DNA of 64,000 nt from the NCBI RefSeq assembly GCF_030403745.1, contig NZ_JAQMWP010000013.1:1-64000 (forward strand), written 5' to 3'. The notes under the pieces are model-generated. The model was not told the origin of the DNA, made no database searches, and was given only the letters and a program-made list of their open reading frames with translations. Source of the DNA: Streptomyces sp. S.PB5. Lineage in GTDB: Bacteria; Actinomycetota; Actinomycetes; Streptomycetales; Streptomycetaceae. A program made the position numbers and the translations under genes. Positions 16,401-24,663 of the stretch are shown in pieces (the first letter of the stretch is position 1; every line of letters starts with the position of its first letter).

Positions 16401-17264
16401 GTGCCAAAGACGAAAAAGGCGAAGAGCGACAAATCTTCCAGCGGTTCTTCGCAGGCGAAGTCGCAGGTGACGGCGTCGGCGAAGTCACCGAAGAAGTCGA
16501 AGAAGGCCCTGGCGGCCGACGAGAAGGGGCTCGACTTCGCCCGCGCATGGGTGGAGTTCCCTGATCCGGCGGACGACGAGCAGGTCTTCCGGTGCGATCT
16601 GACATGGCTGACCTCTCGCTGGAACTGCATCTTCGGCAGCGGCTGCCAGGGCATCCAGGCGGGCCGCGCGGACGACGGGTGCTGCACGCTGGGCGCGCAC
16701 TTCTCCGACGAGGACGACGAGAAGCGGGTCGCCGAACATGTGGCCAGGCTCACTCCGGAGATCTGGCAGTTCCACGACGAGGGCACCGAGCGCGGCTGGA
16801 TCTCGCAGGACGAGGACGGCGACCGCCAGACCCGCCCCTACCAGGGCTCGTGCATCTTCCAGAACCGCCCCGGCTTCTCCGGCGGCGCGGGCTGCTCGCT
16901 GCACATCCTGGCGCTCAAGGAGGGCCGCGAGCCCTTGGAGACCAAGCCGGACGTCTGCTGGCAGCTGCCGGTGCGCCGGACGTACGAGTGGATCGACCGG
17001 CCCGACGACACGCGCGTACTGCAGGTGTCGATCGGCGAGTACGACCGCCGCGGCTGGGGTCCGGGCGGCCATGACCTGCACTGGTGGTGCACGTCGGCGA
17101 CCTCGGCGCACGGCGCGGGCGACCCGGTGTACGTCTCCTACCGCCCCGAGCTGACCGAGCTGATGGGCAAGGCGGGCTACGACCGGCTGGTGGAGCTGTG
17201 CGAGGAGCGGCTGGCATCGCAACTGCCACTGCTGGCTCCACATCCGGCCGACCCGGTGGACTGA
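16401..17264 (+). CDS. Conserved Cys-rich actinobacterial protein of unknown function
   Basis: A 287-residue protein, probably starting at GTG 16401. The first 40 residues are Lys/Ser-rich (PKTKKAKSDKSSSGSSQ) and disordered; the rest is a compact domain with many Cys and Trp. Cysteines in RCDLTWLTSRWNCIFGSGCQ, DDGCCTLGAHF, YQGSCIF and GAGCSLHIL recall metal- or Fe-S-binding sites, but I recognise no named function. A -10-like TACCCT at 16389-16394 places the GTG at about +1, suggesting a leaderless mRNA. Divergent from ppx, and its 3' end runs into a tandem-repeat array. Confidence 0.85.
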   Translation: MPKTKKAKSDKSSSGSSQAKSQVTASAKSPKKSKKALAADEKGLDFARAWVEFPDPADDEQVFRCDLTWLTSRWNCIFGSGCQGIQAGRADDGCCTLGAHFSDEDDEKRVAEHVARLTPEIWQFHDEGTERGWISQDEDGDRQTRPYQGSCIFQNRPGFSGGAGCSLHILALKEGREPLETKPDVCWQLPVRRTYEWIDRPDDTRVLQVSIGEYDRRGWGPGGHDLHWWCTSATSAHGAGDPVYVSYRPELTELMGKAGYDRLVELCEERLASQLPLLAPHPADPVD

Positions 17265-17730
17265 CCGCGACCGGCCGCCCGCGTGGACTGACCGCGACCG
17301 GGCGACCCGGTGGACTGACCTGAACTGGCCACCCCTGCGGACCGACCGCGCCTGACGGACCCTGCGGGGCGACCGCATCTCTCCGACCCCGCGGACTAAC
17401 CGCATCCCGCCGACCCCGCCGACTGACCGCGCCTGACCGTCCCTGCGAGCTGGCGGCAACCGGTCGGCGCGGCGGGCTGACCGCAACCGGCCGCCGCAGG
17501 GCATGAGCGGCGTCCGGCCGAGGCAGGGCACGGGCGACGTCCGGCCGACGCAGAGCACGAGCGCCGTCCGGCCGGCCGGCCGCGTCCCAGCGACCCCGTG
17601 AGCCGACCGCTCCTGACCAACCCTGCAAGCCGACGGCAACCGGCCGCCACTGAACCCCGGCGACGTCCGGCCGACCGGCCGCGTCTGACCGACCGGCCGC
17701 GTCCGGCCGCTCGCATGGGCAGCCCCCATC
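17256..17730. repeat. 27-bp minisatellite array growing from a gene 3' end
   Basis: The first unit (17256-17282) contains the last codons and the TGA of the upstream gene. It is followed by a near-identical unit (17283-17309), a 29-base unit (17310-17338) and four clear 27-base units to 17446, all of the form GGACTGACCGC-n-CCGACCCnGC. From 17447 to about 17730 the units become degenerate, with periods of 25-27 and a recurrent GGCGACGTCCGGCCGA piece. The array fills the 527-base gap between two convergent genes. Because 27 is a multiple of three, the minus strand stays open and encodes an Arg/Ser/Gly-rich 9-residue repeat, which I do not regard as a gene. Confidence 0.75.
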
Positions 17731-17791
17731 CGGCCGTCCCCGTGGACCGGCCACACCCGGGACACCCCCTGACCCCGCGCCCAGCCCACCG

Positions 17792-19477
17792 CTACGACGT
17801 CGACGGGCTCGGGTCCCCGCTGTCGCTCGGCGGTGGGGTCGAGCTCGGCGGCTCGGACGGGGTGGGATCCGTCGGTGTCGGGTCCGGGTCGGACGTCGAG
17901 GGTGGCGGGTCGCTGGGGGTCGGGTCCGTGGGGGCCGAGGTCGTGGGGGTCGGGTCCGGGCTCTGGGTGGACGGGGGCGGATCGACGGGGGTGGTGGGGT
18001 CGGTCGGGGTGGGCGCGGTGCCGTAACCTTCGATGGAGACGACGGCGCCGGCGGGTGAGACGGCCACACGCGCGCTCCAGTAGCCGGAGGGCTCGCGCAG
18101 ATGGTCGACGTACACCTTGATCGTCAACGATTCGCCGGGTTCCAGGGTTCCCGAGGACTGGCTCAGATACAGCCAGTCCGCCCCGGTGGCCGCCGACCAG
18201 CGGACGGGGGCGTCGCCGGTGGCGGTGAGGGTGATCAGCGTGGTGTCGCCGCTGTTGCCGGCCGCGACCTCCAGATGCCCGGCGCCCTTCTTGCCGACGC
18301 CGGTGACGCTGATGACCTTCACCGACACGTCGGGCTTGTCGCCCTTGGTGAAGCGGTCGGTGGGCTTGGTGCTGGCGTTGCCGGCGTTCTCGTAGCCTCC
18401 GCTTGTGGCCTCGCCGTCGAGGTTGCCAGGGCCGTGCGCCTCGCTGGCGCTGGCGGAGCGGCCGTCGGCGCCCTCGGCGGTGGGGGTGCCCCGGTAGGCG
18501 GCCCAGAGGGCCAGCACGGGAGCGGCCACGACGGTGGCGACGACGGTCGTGGTGACGGCACGCGCGCGTAGCCGGTCGCGGCGGGCCGCGCGGTCCTTGG
18601 GGTCCATCGGAAAGCCGCGGCGGTCGAAGCGGGGCGCGGCCGCGCGGGAGAAGTGCGCCATGGCGACATGCAGCGTCGCGCGCGGGGCCTGCAGGACGGG
18701 CAGCTCGGAGGGGGTGATCATCGCGCCGGGCCAGCGCCCGGCGACCGCGCGCTCGGCGGTACGGCGGCACTGCGGGCAGTCGTCGACATGGCGCACCAGC
18801 TCACGGCGTACGGCGGTGCTGAGCACGAGTTGGTTGTCGCCGGCGAGTCGCGCGACGCCCGGGCAGGTGCCGGTCTCCACCACGGCGAGGGCCGCGCGGG
18901 TGCGCTCGACCTCGCAGGCGGCGGAGGCGAGCAGTTCGCGGGCGGCGGCCAGGTCCATGCCGAGGACGGCGGCGACCTCGTGGGCGGCCAGGTGGTGGCG
19001 TACGGCGAGTTCGAGCGCCTCGCGCTGGTCCGGGGTGGTGCCGGCCGCCTCCGGCCAGGCGAGCAGGGCGAGTTCGCGGCGGCGCTCCTCCTGGACCTCC
19101 TCGGAGACGGGCGCAGCCGGCTGTCTGACGGCGCTGTGCCGGCCCGCCGCGTGCGTGGCCTGACGTTTCTGCTTGGCCTCGGCCAGCTTGCGCAGGCACG
19201 CCCAGCGGGCCAGCGCGTACAGCCAGGCGCGCCGGTCTCCGGCGGCCTCCGGACCACGGCGGCGCTCGGCGAGCGCGAGGACGTCGCCGAGGGCGGCGGT
19301 GGCCGCGTCGTGGTCGCACAGCACGGACAGGCAGTAGGTGAACAGACCGTCCAGATAGGGCTCATAGCGCGCCGGCGTACGCTGCGCCAGCGTGCGTGCC
19401 GCGCCGCGGTCGCGCGCCTCTCGTTGCGCCCGGTGCGCGCCGGTGGTGCGGGTCGAGGTCTCCGGACTGCTGCTCAT
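17792..19477 (-). CDS. Membrane-tethered sigma-like/zinc-finger protein with BACON-like external domain
   Basis: A 561-residue protein. Residues about 40-180 look like an ECF sigma factor: a region-2-like stretch (YLDGLFTYCLSVLCDHDAA, then RAWLYALARWACLRKL) and a region-4-like helical pair (TPDQREALELAVRHHLAAHE, AAVLGMDLAAARELL). Next comes HVDDCPQC, the HxxxCxxC pattern of anti-sigma zinc fingers, then a single membrane helix (about 310-330), a BACON-like beta domain and a long Thr/Pro/Asp/Ser tail (PTPTDPTTPVDPPPS type). The start at 19477 (MSSSPETST) follows family practice; GTG three bases upstream is possible. A sigma-like part and its own zinc finger in one chain is odd. Confidence 0.8.
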   Translation of the reverse strand: MSSSPETSTRTTGAHRAQREARDRGAARTLAQRTPARYEPYLDGLFTYCLSVLCDHDAATAALGDVLALAERRRGPEAAGDRRAWLYALARWACLRKLAEAKQKRQATHAAGRHSAVRQPAAPVSEEVQEERRRELALLAWPEAAGTTPDQREALELAVRHHLAAHEVAAVLGMDLAAARELLASAACEVERTRAALAVVETGTCPGVARLAGDNQLVLSTAVRRELVRHVDDCPQCRRTAERAVAGRWPGAMITPSELPVLQAPRATLHVAMAHFSRAAAPRFDRRGFPMDPKDRAARRDRLRARAVTTTVVATVVAAPVLALWAAYRGTPTAEGADGRSASASEAHGPGNLDGEATSGGYENAGNASTKPTDRFTKGDKPDVSVKVISVTGVGKKGAGHLEVAAGNSGDTTLITLTATGDAPVRWSAATGADWLYLSQSSGTLEPGESLTIKVYVDHLREPSGYWSARVAVSPAGAVVSIEGYGTAPTPTDPTTPVDPPPSTQSPDPTPTTSAPTDPTPSDPPPSTSDPDPTPTDPTPSEPPSSTPPPSDSGDPSPSTS

Positions 19478-19697
19478 CACCCGTGGACCGTAGGGTGCGG
19501 GCGATCGCCCCTTCTTCCCCCTTGAGCACATTTACTCCGTACGGGTGAAACGATCCCTCATAAGGGGACAGGAACCCTTCATTCCGTGGCCTGTTCTTGA
19601 CTGAGATGGCTGGTTGACGCCGGAGCGTGGGCCTGAGGTGGGCGGCAGATCGCGGGCCGCCCGCGGATTGTCAGTGGGGCCGGTTACGGTTTCGTCC
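19478..19697. other. Divergent promoter region of the sigma-like gene and radA
   Basis: 220 bases between divergent genes with locally lower GC around 19526-19575. No operator or convincing promoter pair could be fixed. Confidence 0.4.
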
Positions 19698-21107
19698 ATG
19701 GCTGCCCGTACGAAGACCGCGAAGGACCGGCCCGCCTTCCGCTGCACGGAGTGCGGCTGGCAGACGGCGAAGTGGCTCGGCCGCTGCCCCGAATGCCAGG
19801 CGTGGGGCACGGTCGAGGAGTACGGCGCGCCCGCGGTGCGTACGACGAGCCCGGGCCGCGTCACCACCTCCGCGCTGCCCATCGGCCAGGTCGACGGCCG
19901 CCAGGCCACCGCCCGCTCCACCGGCGTGCCCGAGCTGGACCGGGTGCTCGGCGGCGGTCTGGTCCCCGGCGCGGTCGTCCTCCTCGCGGGCGAGCCCGGC
20001 GTCGGCAAGTCCACGCTCCTGCTCGACGTGGCGGCCAAGTCGGCGAGCGACGAGCACCGCACGCTGTACGTCACGGGCGAGGAGTCGGCCAGCCAGGTCC
20101 GGCTGCGCGCCGACCGCATCAAGGCCATCGACGACCACCTCTACCTCGCCGCCGAGACCGACCTGGCCGCGGTCCTCGGCCACTTGGACGCGGTCAAGCC
20201 CTCCCTCCTCGTCCTCGACTCCGTCCAGACGGTGGCCTCCCCGGAGATCGACGGCGCCCCCGGCGGCATGGCCCAGGTCCGGGAGGTGGCGGGTGCCCTG
20301 ATCCGCGCCTCCAAGGAGCGCGGCATGTCGACGCTCCTCGTGGGCCATGTCACCAAGGACGGCGCGATCGCCGGACCCCGCCTGCTGGAGCACCTCGTGG
20401 ACGTCGTCCTCGCCTTCGAGGGCGACCGGCACGCGCGCCTGCGCCTGGTCCGGGGCGTCAAGAACCGCTACGGCGCGACGGACGAGGTCGGCTGCTTCGA
20501 ACTGCACGACGAGGGCATCACGGGCCTGGCCGACCCGAGCGGACTTTTCCTGACCCGTCGTGACGAACCGGTCCCCGGCACCTGTCTGACGGTCACCCTG
20601 GAGGGCCGCCGCCCCCTGGTGGCCGAGGTCCAGGCCCTGACGGTCGACTCCCAGATCCCTTCACCGCGCCGTACGACCTCCGGCCTGGAGACCTCCCGGG
20701 TCTCGATGATGCTCGCCGTCCTGGAGCAGCGAGGCAGGATCAGCGCGCTCGGCAAGCGGGACATCTACTCCGCGACGGTCGGCGGGGTGAAGCTCTCGGA
20801 GCCCGCCGCGGACCTGGCCATCGCCCTCGCGCTGGCGTCGGCGGCGAGCGACACCCCGCTGCCGAAGAACCTCGTCGCGATCGGCGAAGTGGGCCTCGCG
20901 GGCGAGGTCAGACGGGTCACGGGCGTCCAGCGCCGGCTCGCCGAAGCACACCGTCTGGGCTTCACCCACGCGCTCGTGCCGGGCGATCCGGGCAAGATCC
21001 CTGCCGGTATGAAGGTCCTGGAAGTCGCCGACATAGGGGACGCCCTGAGGGTCCTTCCGAGGTCGCGTCGGCGAGAGGCCCCACGGGACGCGGAGGAGCG
21101 CCGGTAG
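19698..21107 (+). CDS. radA: DNA repair protein RadA
   Basis: A 469-residue RecA-related ATPase that promotes branch migration during recombination repair. An N-terminal four-Cys zinc finger (CTECGW ... CPECQ) is followed by Walker A GEPGVGKST (about residue 97), the RadA-specific KNRYG motif (about residue 254) and a C-terminal Lon-protease-like domain. The ATG at 19698 starts 13 residues before the zinc finger, as in the family; the frame is open upstream without coding character. Followed after 81 bases by disA, an arrangement common in Gram-positive bacteria, where RadA restrains DisA activity. Confidence 0.96.
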   Translation: MAARTKTAKDRPAFRCTECGWQTAKWLGRCPECQAWGTVEEYGAPAVRTTSPGRVTTSALPIGQVDGRQATARSTGVPELDRVLGGGLVPGAVVLLAGEPGVGKSTLLLDVAAKSASDEHRTLYVTGEESASQVRLRADRIKAIDDHLYLAAETDLAAVLGHLDAVKPSLLVLDSVQTVASPEIDGAPGGMAQVREVAGALIRASKERGMSTLLVGHVTKDGAIAGPRLLEHLVDVVLAFEGDRHARLRLVRGVKNRYGATDEVGCFELHDEGITGLADPSGLFLTRRDEPVPGTCLTVTLEGRRPLVAEVQALTVDSQIPSPRRTTSGLETSRVSMMLAVLEQRGRISALGKRDIYSATVGGVKLSEPAADLAIALALASAASDTPLPKNLVAIGEVGLAGEVRRVTGVQRRLAEAHRLGFTHALVPGDPGKIPAGMKVLEVADIGDALRVLPRSRRREAPRDAEERR

Positions 21108-21188
21108 ACTTTGCCCAGGTCTCGCCCGTCCGTACGAACCGAATGTGCGAAACGGGAGCGCCCCAGAACCTGCGACCGGAGGAGTGCA

Positions 21189-22313
21189 GTGGCAGCCAAC
21201 GACCGGGCAGCAGCTCCCGGAAAGTCCGGTGGGAGCTCCGGTGCCGATGGCCTGATGCGCGCCTCACTGAGCGCCGTGGCACCCGGCACGGCCCTGCGCG
21301 ACGGCCTTGAGCGGATTCTCCGCGGCAACACCGGTGGTCTCATCGTGCTCGGCTCGGACAAGACCGTCGAGGCGATGTGCACGGGCGGTTTCGTCCTGGA
21401 CGTCGAGTTCACGGCCACGCGCCTGCGTGAGCTGTGCAAGCTCGACGGCGGCATCGTGGTCTCCTCGGACCTGTCGAAGATCCTGCGGGCCGGCGTCCAG
21501 CTGGTCCCGGACCCGACGATCCCGACGGAGGAGACGGGCACCCGCCACCGCACGGCGGACCGGGTGAGCAAGCAGGTCGGCTTCCCCGTCGTGTCCGTCT
21601 CCCAGTCGATGCGCCTGATCGCCCTCTACGTCGACGGCCAGCGCCGTGTCCTGGAGGACTCCGCGGCGATCCTGTCCCGCGCCAACCAGGCCCTCGCCAC
21701 CCTGGAGCGCTACAAGCTCCGCCTCGACGAGGTCGCGGGAACGTTGTCAGCGCTGGAGATCGAGGACCTGGTGACGGTCCGCGACGTCTCCGCGGTGGCC
21801 CAGCGTCTGGAGATGGTCCGCCGGATCGCGACCGAGATCGCCGAGTACGTGGTCGAGTTGGGCACCGACGGCCGTCTTCTCGCCCTGCAGCTGGACGAGT
21901 TGATCGCCGGCGTGGAGCCCGAGCGCGAGCTGGTCGTACGGGACTACGTCCCCGAACCCACCGCCAAGCGCTCCCGCACGGTGGAGGAGGCCCTGTACGA
22001 GCTGGACGCCCTGACCCACGCAGAGCTGCTCGAACTCCCGACGGTGGCAAGGGCGCTGGGCTACACGGGCTCCCCGGAGGCCCTGGACTCGGCGGTCTCC
22101 CCGAGGGGCTTCCGTCTCCTGGCCAAGGTCCCGCGCCTCCCGGGCGCGATCATCGACCGCCTGGTGGAACACTTCGGCGGCCTGCAGAAGCTGCTGGCGG
22201 CGAGCGTGGACGACCTGCAGACGGTGGACGGCGTGGGCGAGGCGAGGGCGAGGAGCGTACGCGAGGGCCTGTCCCGGCTGGCGGAGAGCTCGATCCTGGA
22301 ACGGTACGTGTAG
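21189..22313 (+). CDS. disA: Diadenylate cyclase DisA, DNA-integrity scanning protein
   Basis: A 374-residue enzyme making cyclic di-AMP from two ATP. The DAC domain carries LDGGIVVS (the DGA-type motif, about residue 86) and GTRHRTADR (RHR motif, about residue 117). A helical spine and a C-terminal helix-hairpin-helix DNA-binding domain (VDDLQTVDGVGEARAR) follow. The GTG at 21189 is set by GGAGG 7 bases upstream and gives the usual N-terminus (VAANDRAAAPGKSG). c-di-AMP in Streptomyces controls ion balance and cell-wall hydrolase genes. Lies behind radA and ends in a hairpin overlapping its stop codon. Confidence 0.96.
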   Translation: MAANDRAAAPGKSGGSSGADGLMRASLSAVAPGTALRDGLERILRGNTGGLIVLGSDKTVEAMCTGGFVLDVEFTATRLRELCKLDGGIVVSSDLSKILRAGVQLVPDPTIPTEETGTRHRTADRVSKQVGFPVVSVSQSMRLIALYVDGQRRVLEDSAAILSRANQALATLERYKLRLDEVAGTLSALEIEDLVTVRDVSAVAQRLEMVRRIATEIAEYVVELGTDGRLLALQLDELIAGVEPERELVVRDYVPEPTAKRSRTVEEALYELDALTHAELLELPTVARALGYTGSPEALDSAVSPRGFRLLAKVPRLPGAIIDRLVEHFGGLQKLLAASVDDLQTVDGVGEARARSVREGLSRLAESSILERYV

Positions 22314-22330
22314 CGCCCCGTCAGGGGCGC
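22313..22330 (+). terminator. Terminator hairpin of disA
   Basis: GCGCCCC (22313-22319) pairs with GGGGCGC (22324-22330) around GTCA, starting on the last base of the disA stop codon. Its right arm is the start of dispersed repeat A. Confidence 0.6.
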
Positions 22331-22398
22331 GGGGCCGTGTCGATGTGCGGCTCCGCCGCGCGGGCGCGAGCAACCACGAACGGCCCGCAGCCGACCGA
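22321..22398 (+). repeat. Dispersed intergenic repeat A, copy 2
   Basis: Begins TCAGGGGCGCGGGGCCGTGT and is 53/60 identical to the inverted copy ending at 15390. Both copies follow directly after a gene end, in the orientation of that gene, and can form part of a terminator stem. Confidence 0.7.
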
Positions 22399-22436
22399 CA
22401 ACCCCCCGCGCCACTACCTCAGTCGTTCTCCGGCCA

Positions 22437-23279
22437 TCAGTCGCTCTCCAGCACGAACGACGTCTGCACCTTCGGGTACCCCGGCGCAGCCAACTGCACC
22501 AGGTAGGTCCCGGCCCCGGCCGACCCCGCCGGCGGCGTCGCGCACTGCGGAGCACTCGGCTTGCGGTCCCACTTCACGGTGTACGTGATGCTGCTCCCCG
22601 CGGGCGCCCGGAACACCAGATTCCCGGCCGTCTTCGGGCAGTCCGCGGACGACCAGAACTCCTCGTCCTCAGCGGCCTCGGTGATCGTCACCACCGCGCT
22701 CCTGGGCCCGAGATCGACCTTGCAGTCGCTCCCGGAGGAGTTCGTCGCGGTCACCAGCAGCGTCGGTGTCTCCCCGGGCGCGTACCCGTTGTGCAGACTG
22801 CTCACGGTCAACTTCACCGCACCCGCCGTGCAGTTGGGCACCCCGGAACCCACCGGAAGAGTGTCGTCCCGACCGACCCCGCTGCCCGCGCCACCGCCAC
22901 CGCCACCACCGCCGGCCGCGCCGTCGGACCCGCCGGCACCGGCCCCCGTACCGGAAGTCGAGGAACCGCCACCGGCCCCGTCGCCGGATCCGGAACCCGA
23001 CCCGGACCCCGAGCCGCCGGAGTCACCCGGCGTCGACTCGTCCCGCCCACCCGGTGCTTGGCTGATCGCCGGTCCGGAACCCGAAGGTCCCGGTGTGATC
23101 GAGGGCGCGGGATTCTTGCCGTTGGCCCCGTCGGCGTCGTTGTTGCCGCCACCGCCGCCCGAGGAGGCGATCCAGGCGATCAACAGCGCCAACAGGGCCA
23201 GCACAGACAGCAGTACGGCCCTCCGTCGCCAGTAGATGGAGGAGGGAAGCGGCCCGACCGGATTGCGCAGAGATCCCAC
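22437..23279 (-). CDS. Membrane-anchored protein with Gly/Ser linker and external beta domain
   Basis: A 280-residue protein from GTG 23279 (VGSLRNPVGPLP). One membrane helix (AVLLSVLALLALLIAWIAS) is followed by a long low-complexity Gly/Ser/Pro linker (about residues 45-140) and a C-terminal Ig-like domain with four cysteines (VPNCTAG, GSDCKVD, SADCPKT, APQCATP) that would form disulfides outside the cell. No enzymatic motif is visible. It converges on disA and is divergent from mutY. A longer start upstream (MMIRKSCHPR) is possible but less likely. Confidence 0.8.
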   Translation of the reverse strand: MGSLRNPVGPLPSSIYWRRRAVLLSVLALLALLIAWIASSGGGGGNNDADGANGKNPAPSITPGPSGSGPAISQAPGGRDESTPGDSGGSGSGSGSGSGDGAGGGSSTSGTGAGAGGSDGAAGGGGGGGGAGSGVGRDDTLPVGSGVPNCTAGAVKLTVSSLHNGYAPGETPTLLVTATNSSGSDCKVDLGPRSAVVTITEAAEDEEFWSSADCPKTAGNLVFRAPAGSSITYTVKWDRKPSAPQCATPPAGSAGAGTYLVQLAAPGYPKVQTSFVLESD

Positions 23280-23406
23280 GGCGCAAACTGTACGAGAGAT
23301 CGGCGAGTTCGCCGCCCGTACCCGCCGCCGGGGATGACAACTTTTCCGGATCATCATTCCGCAGCGGGTCTCTCCCGCCGTCGCCCCGCGGACACGGCAC
23401 TTGTCC

Positions 23407-23446
23407 TGCGCACCCCTGCGCACCCCTGCGCACCCCTGCGTACCCC
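23407..23446. repeat. Four tandem 10-bp units upstream of mutY
   Basis: TGCGCACCCC occurs three times in a row, then TGCGTACCCC, at exactly 10-bp spacing, 57 bases before the mutY start. A hairpin CCCCTCAGGGG follows at 23443-23453. The helical-turn period would place any bound proteins on one DNA face. Confidence 0.7.
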
Positions 23447-23502
23447 TCAGGGGTGGCGCTCCGCCCGCGCCCCCTCTCCCGCATGGCAGGATCGGAAGGG
23501 CC

Positions 23503-24426
23503 ATGACTGCGCCCACTGAGTCCGACGCCCCCGCCCTCTCCGCTTCCTCCCACGGAGTGGATCTCCACACCCCTGTCATCGACTGGTTCGACGAGCACGC
23601 CCGCGATCTGCCGTGGCGGCGCCCGGAGGCCGGGCCGTGGGGGGTGATGGTCAGCGAGTTCATGCTCCAGCAGACGCCGGTCAGCCGAGTGCTGCCGGTG
23701 TACGAGCAGTGGCTGGCCCGCTGGCCGCGCCCCGCCGACCTCGCCGCGGAAGCCCCCGGTGAGGCCGTACGCGCGTGGGGCCGGCTCGGCTATCCGCGCC
23801 GCGCGCTGCGGCTGCACGGGGCGGCGGTGGCGATAACGGAGCGGCACGGCGGCGACGTACCGACCGATCACGCCCAGCTGCTGGCGCTGCCCGGCATCGG
23901 GGAGTACACGGCGGCGGCCGTCGCCTCCTTCGCCTACGGGCAGCGGCACGCCGTCCTGGACACCAACGTCCGCCGGGTGTTCGCGCGGGCCGTCACCGGC
24001 GTCCAGTACCCGCCGAACGCCACCACCGCGGCCGAACGCAAGCTGGCGCGCGCCCTGTTGCCCGAGGAGGAGGGGACGGCCGCCCGCTGGGCCGCCGCCT
24101 CCATGGAGCTCGGCGCGCTGGTGTGCACCGCCAAGAACGAGTCCTGCCATCGCTGTCCGATCGCCGCGCAGTGCGCCTGGCGGCTCGCGGGCAAGCCGGA
24201 GCACGACGGTCCGCCGCGCCGCGGACAGACGTACGCCGGTACCGACCGGCAGGTGCGCGGCAAGCTGCTCGCCGTCCTGCGCGAGGCTCACGCGCCGGTG
24301 CCGCAGGCGGCGCTCGACCGGGTGTGGCACGAGCCCGTACAGCGCGCGCGTGCGCTCGACGGGCTCGTCGCGGACGGGCTGGTCGAGCCTCTTCCCGGCG
24401 GTTTGTATCGGCTGCCGTTGACGTAA
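23503..24426 (+). CDS. mutY: A/G-specific adenine glycosylase MutY
   Basis: A 307-residue base-excision enzyme that removes adenine opposite 8-oxoguanine. The catalytic Glu is in VSEFMLQQTPV (about residue 45), the helix-hairpin-helix is LPGIGEYTA (about 129-137) with the catalytic Asp in LDTNVRR, and the iron-sulfur cluster cysteines show the C-x6-C-x2-C-x5-C pattern CTAKNESCHRCPIAAQC. The NUDIX-like C-terminal domain of longer MutY proteins is reduced, as in other actinobacteria. The ATG at 23503 follows GGAAGGG. Confidence 0.95.
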   Translation: MTAPTESDAPALSASSHGVDLHTPVIDWFDEHARDLPWRRPEAGPWGVMVSEFMLQQTPVSRVLPVYEQWLARWPRPADLAAEAPGEAVRAWGRLGYPRRALRLHGAAVAITERHGGDVPTDHAQLLALPGIGEYTAAAVASFAYGQRHAVLDTNVRRVFARAVTGVQYPPNATTAAERKLARALLPEEEGTAARWAAASMELGALVCTAKNESCHRCPIAAQCAWRLAGKPEHDGPPRRGQTYAGTDRQVRGKLLAVLREAHAPVPQAALDRVWHEPVQRARALDGLVADGLVEPLPGGLYRLPLT

Positions 24427-24663
24427 CGACGGCCCAGACCATCGACAAATCACCCCGAACCGGCGCCATTCGGTGCGCCGGTTTACCCCTTTCCTACTTC
24501 CGTTACACAACCGACGGACAGCCGAGGGCTGGCCGCGCGCTGGCCCGCACAGCCTCGTGACAACTGCTCCGTAGCTTCATTGGCGTACCGCGGAAGAGCG
24601 GCACACAAGGCGATGGAGAACCGGCTGCAGGCGGGTCGGACACGGGGTTGGAGGCGGTCGATC

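Noticed and set aside
17256..17730. CRISPR array
   Set aside because: Units are contiguous and degenerate, without unique spacers of constant length, and no cas genes are nearby.
16485..18770. Long open frame on the minus strand across the repeat array and adjacent genes
   Set aside because: It is open because of high GC and the 27-bp repeat; it is antisense to a well-supported gene and encodes only Arg/Gly/Ser/Pro-rich repeats.
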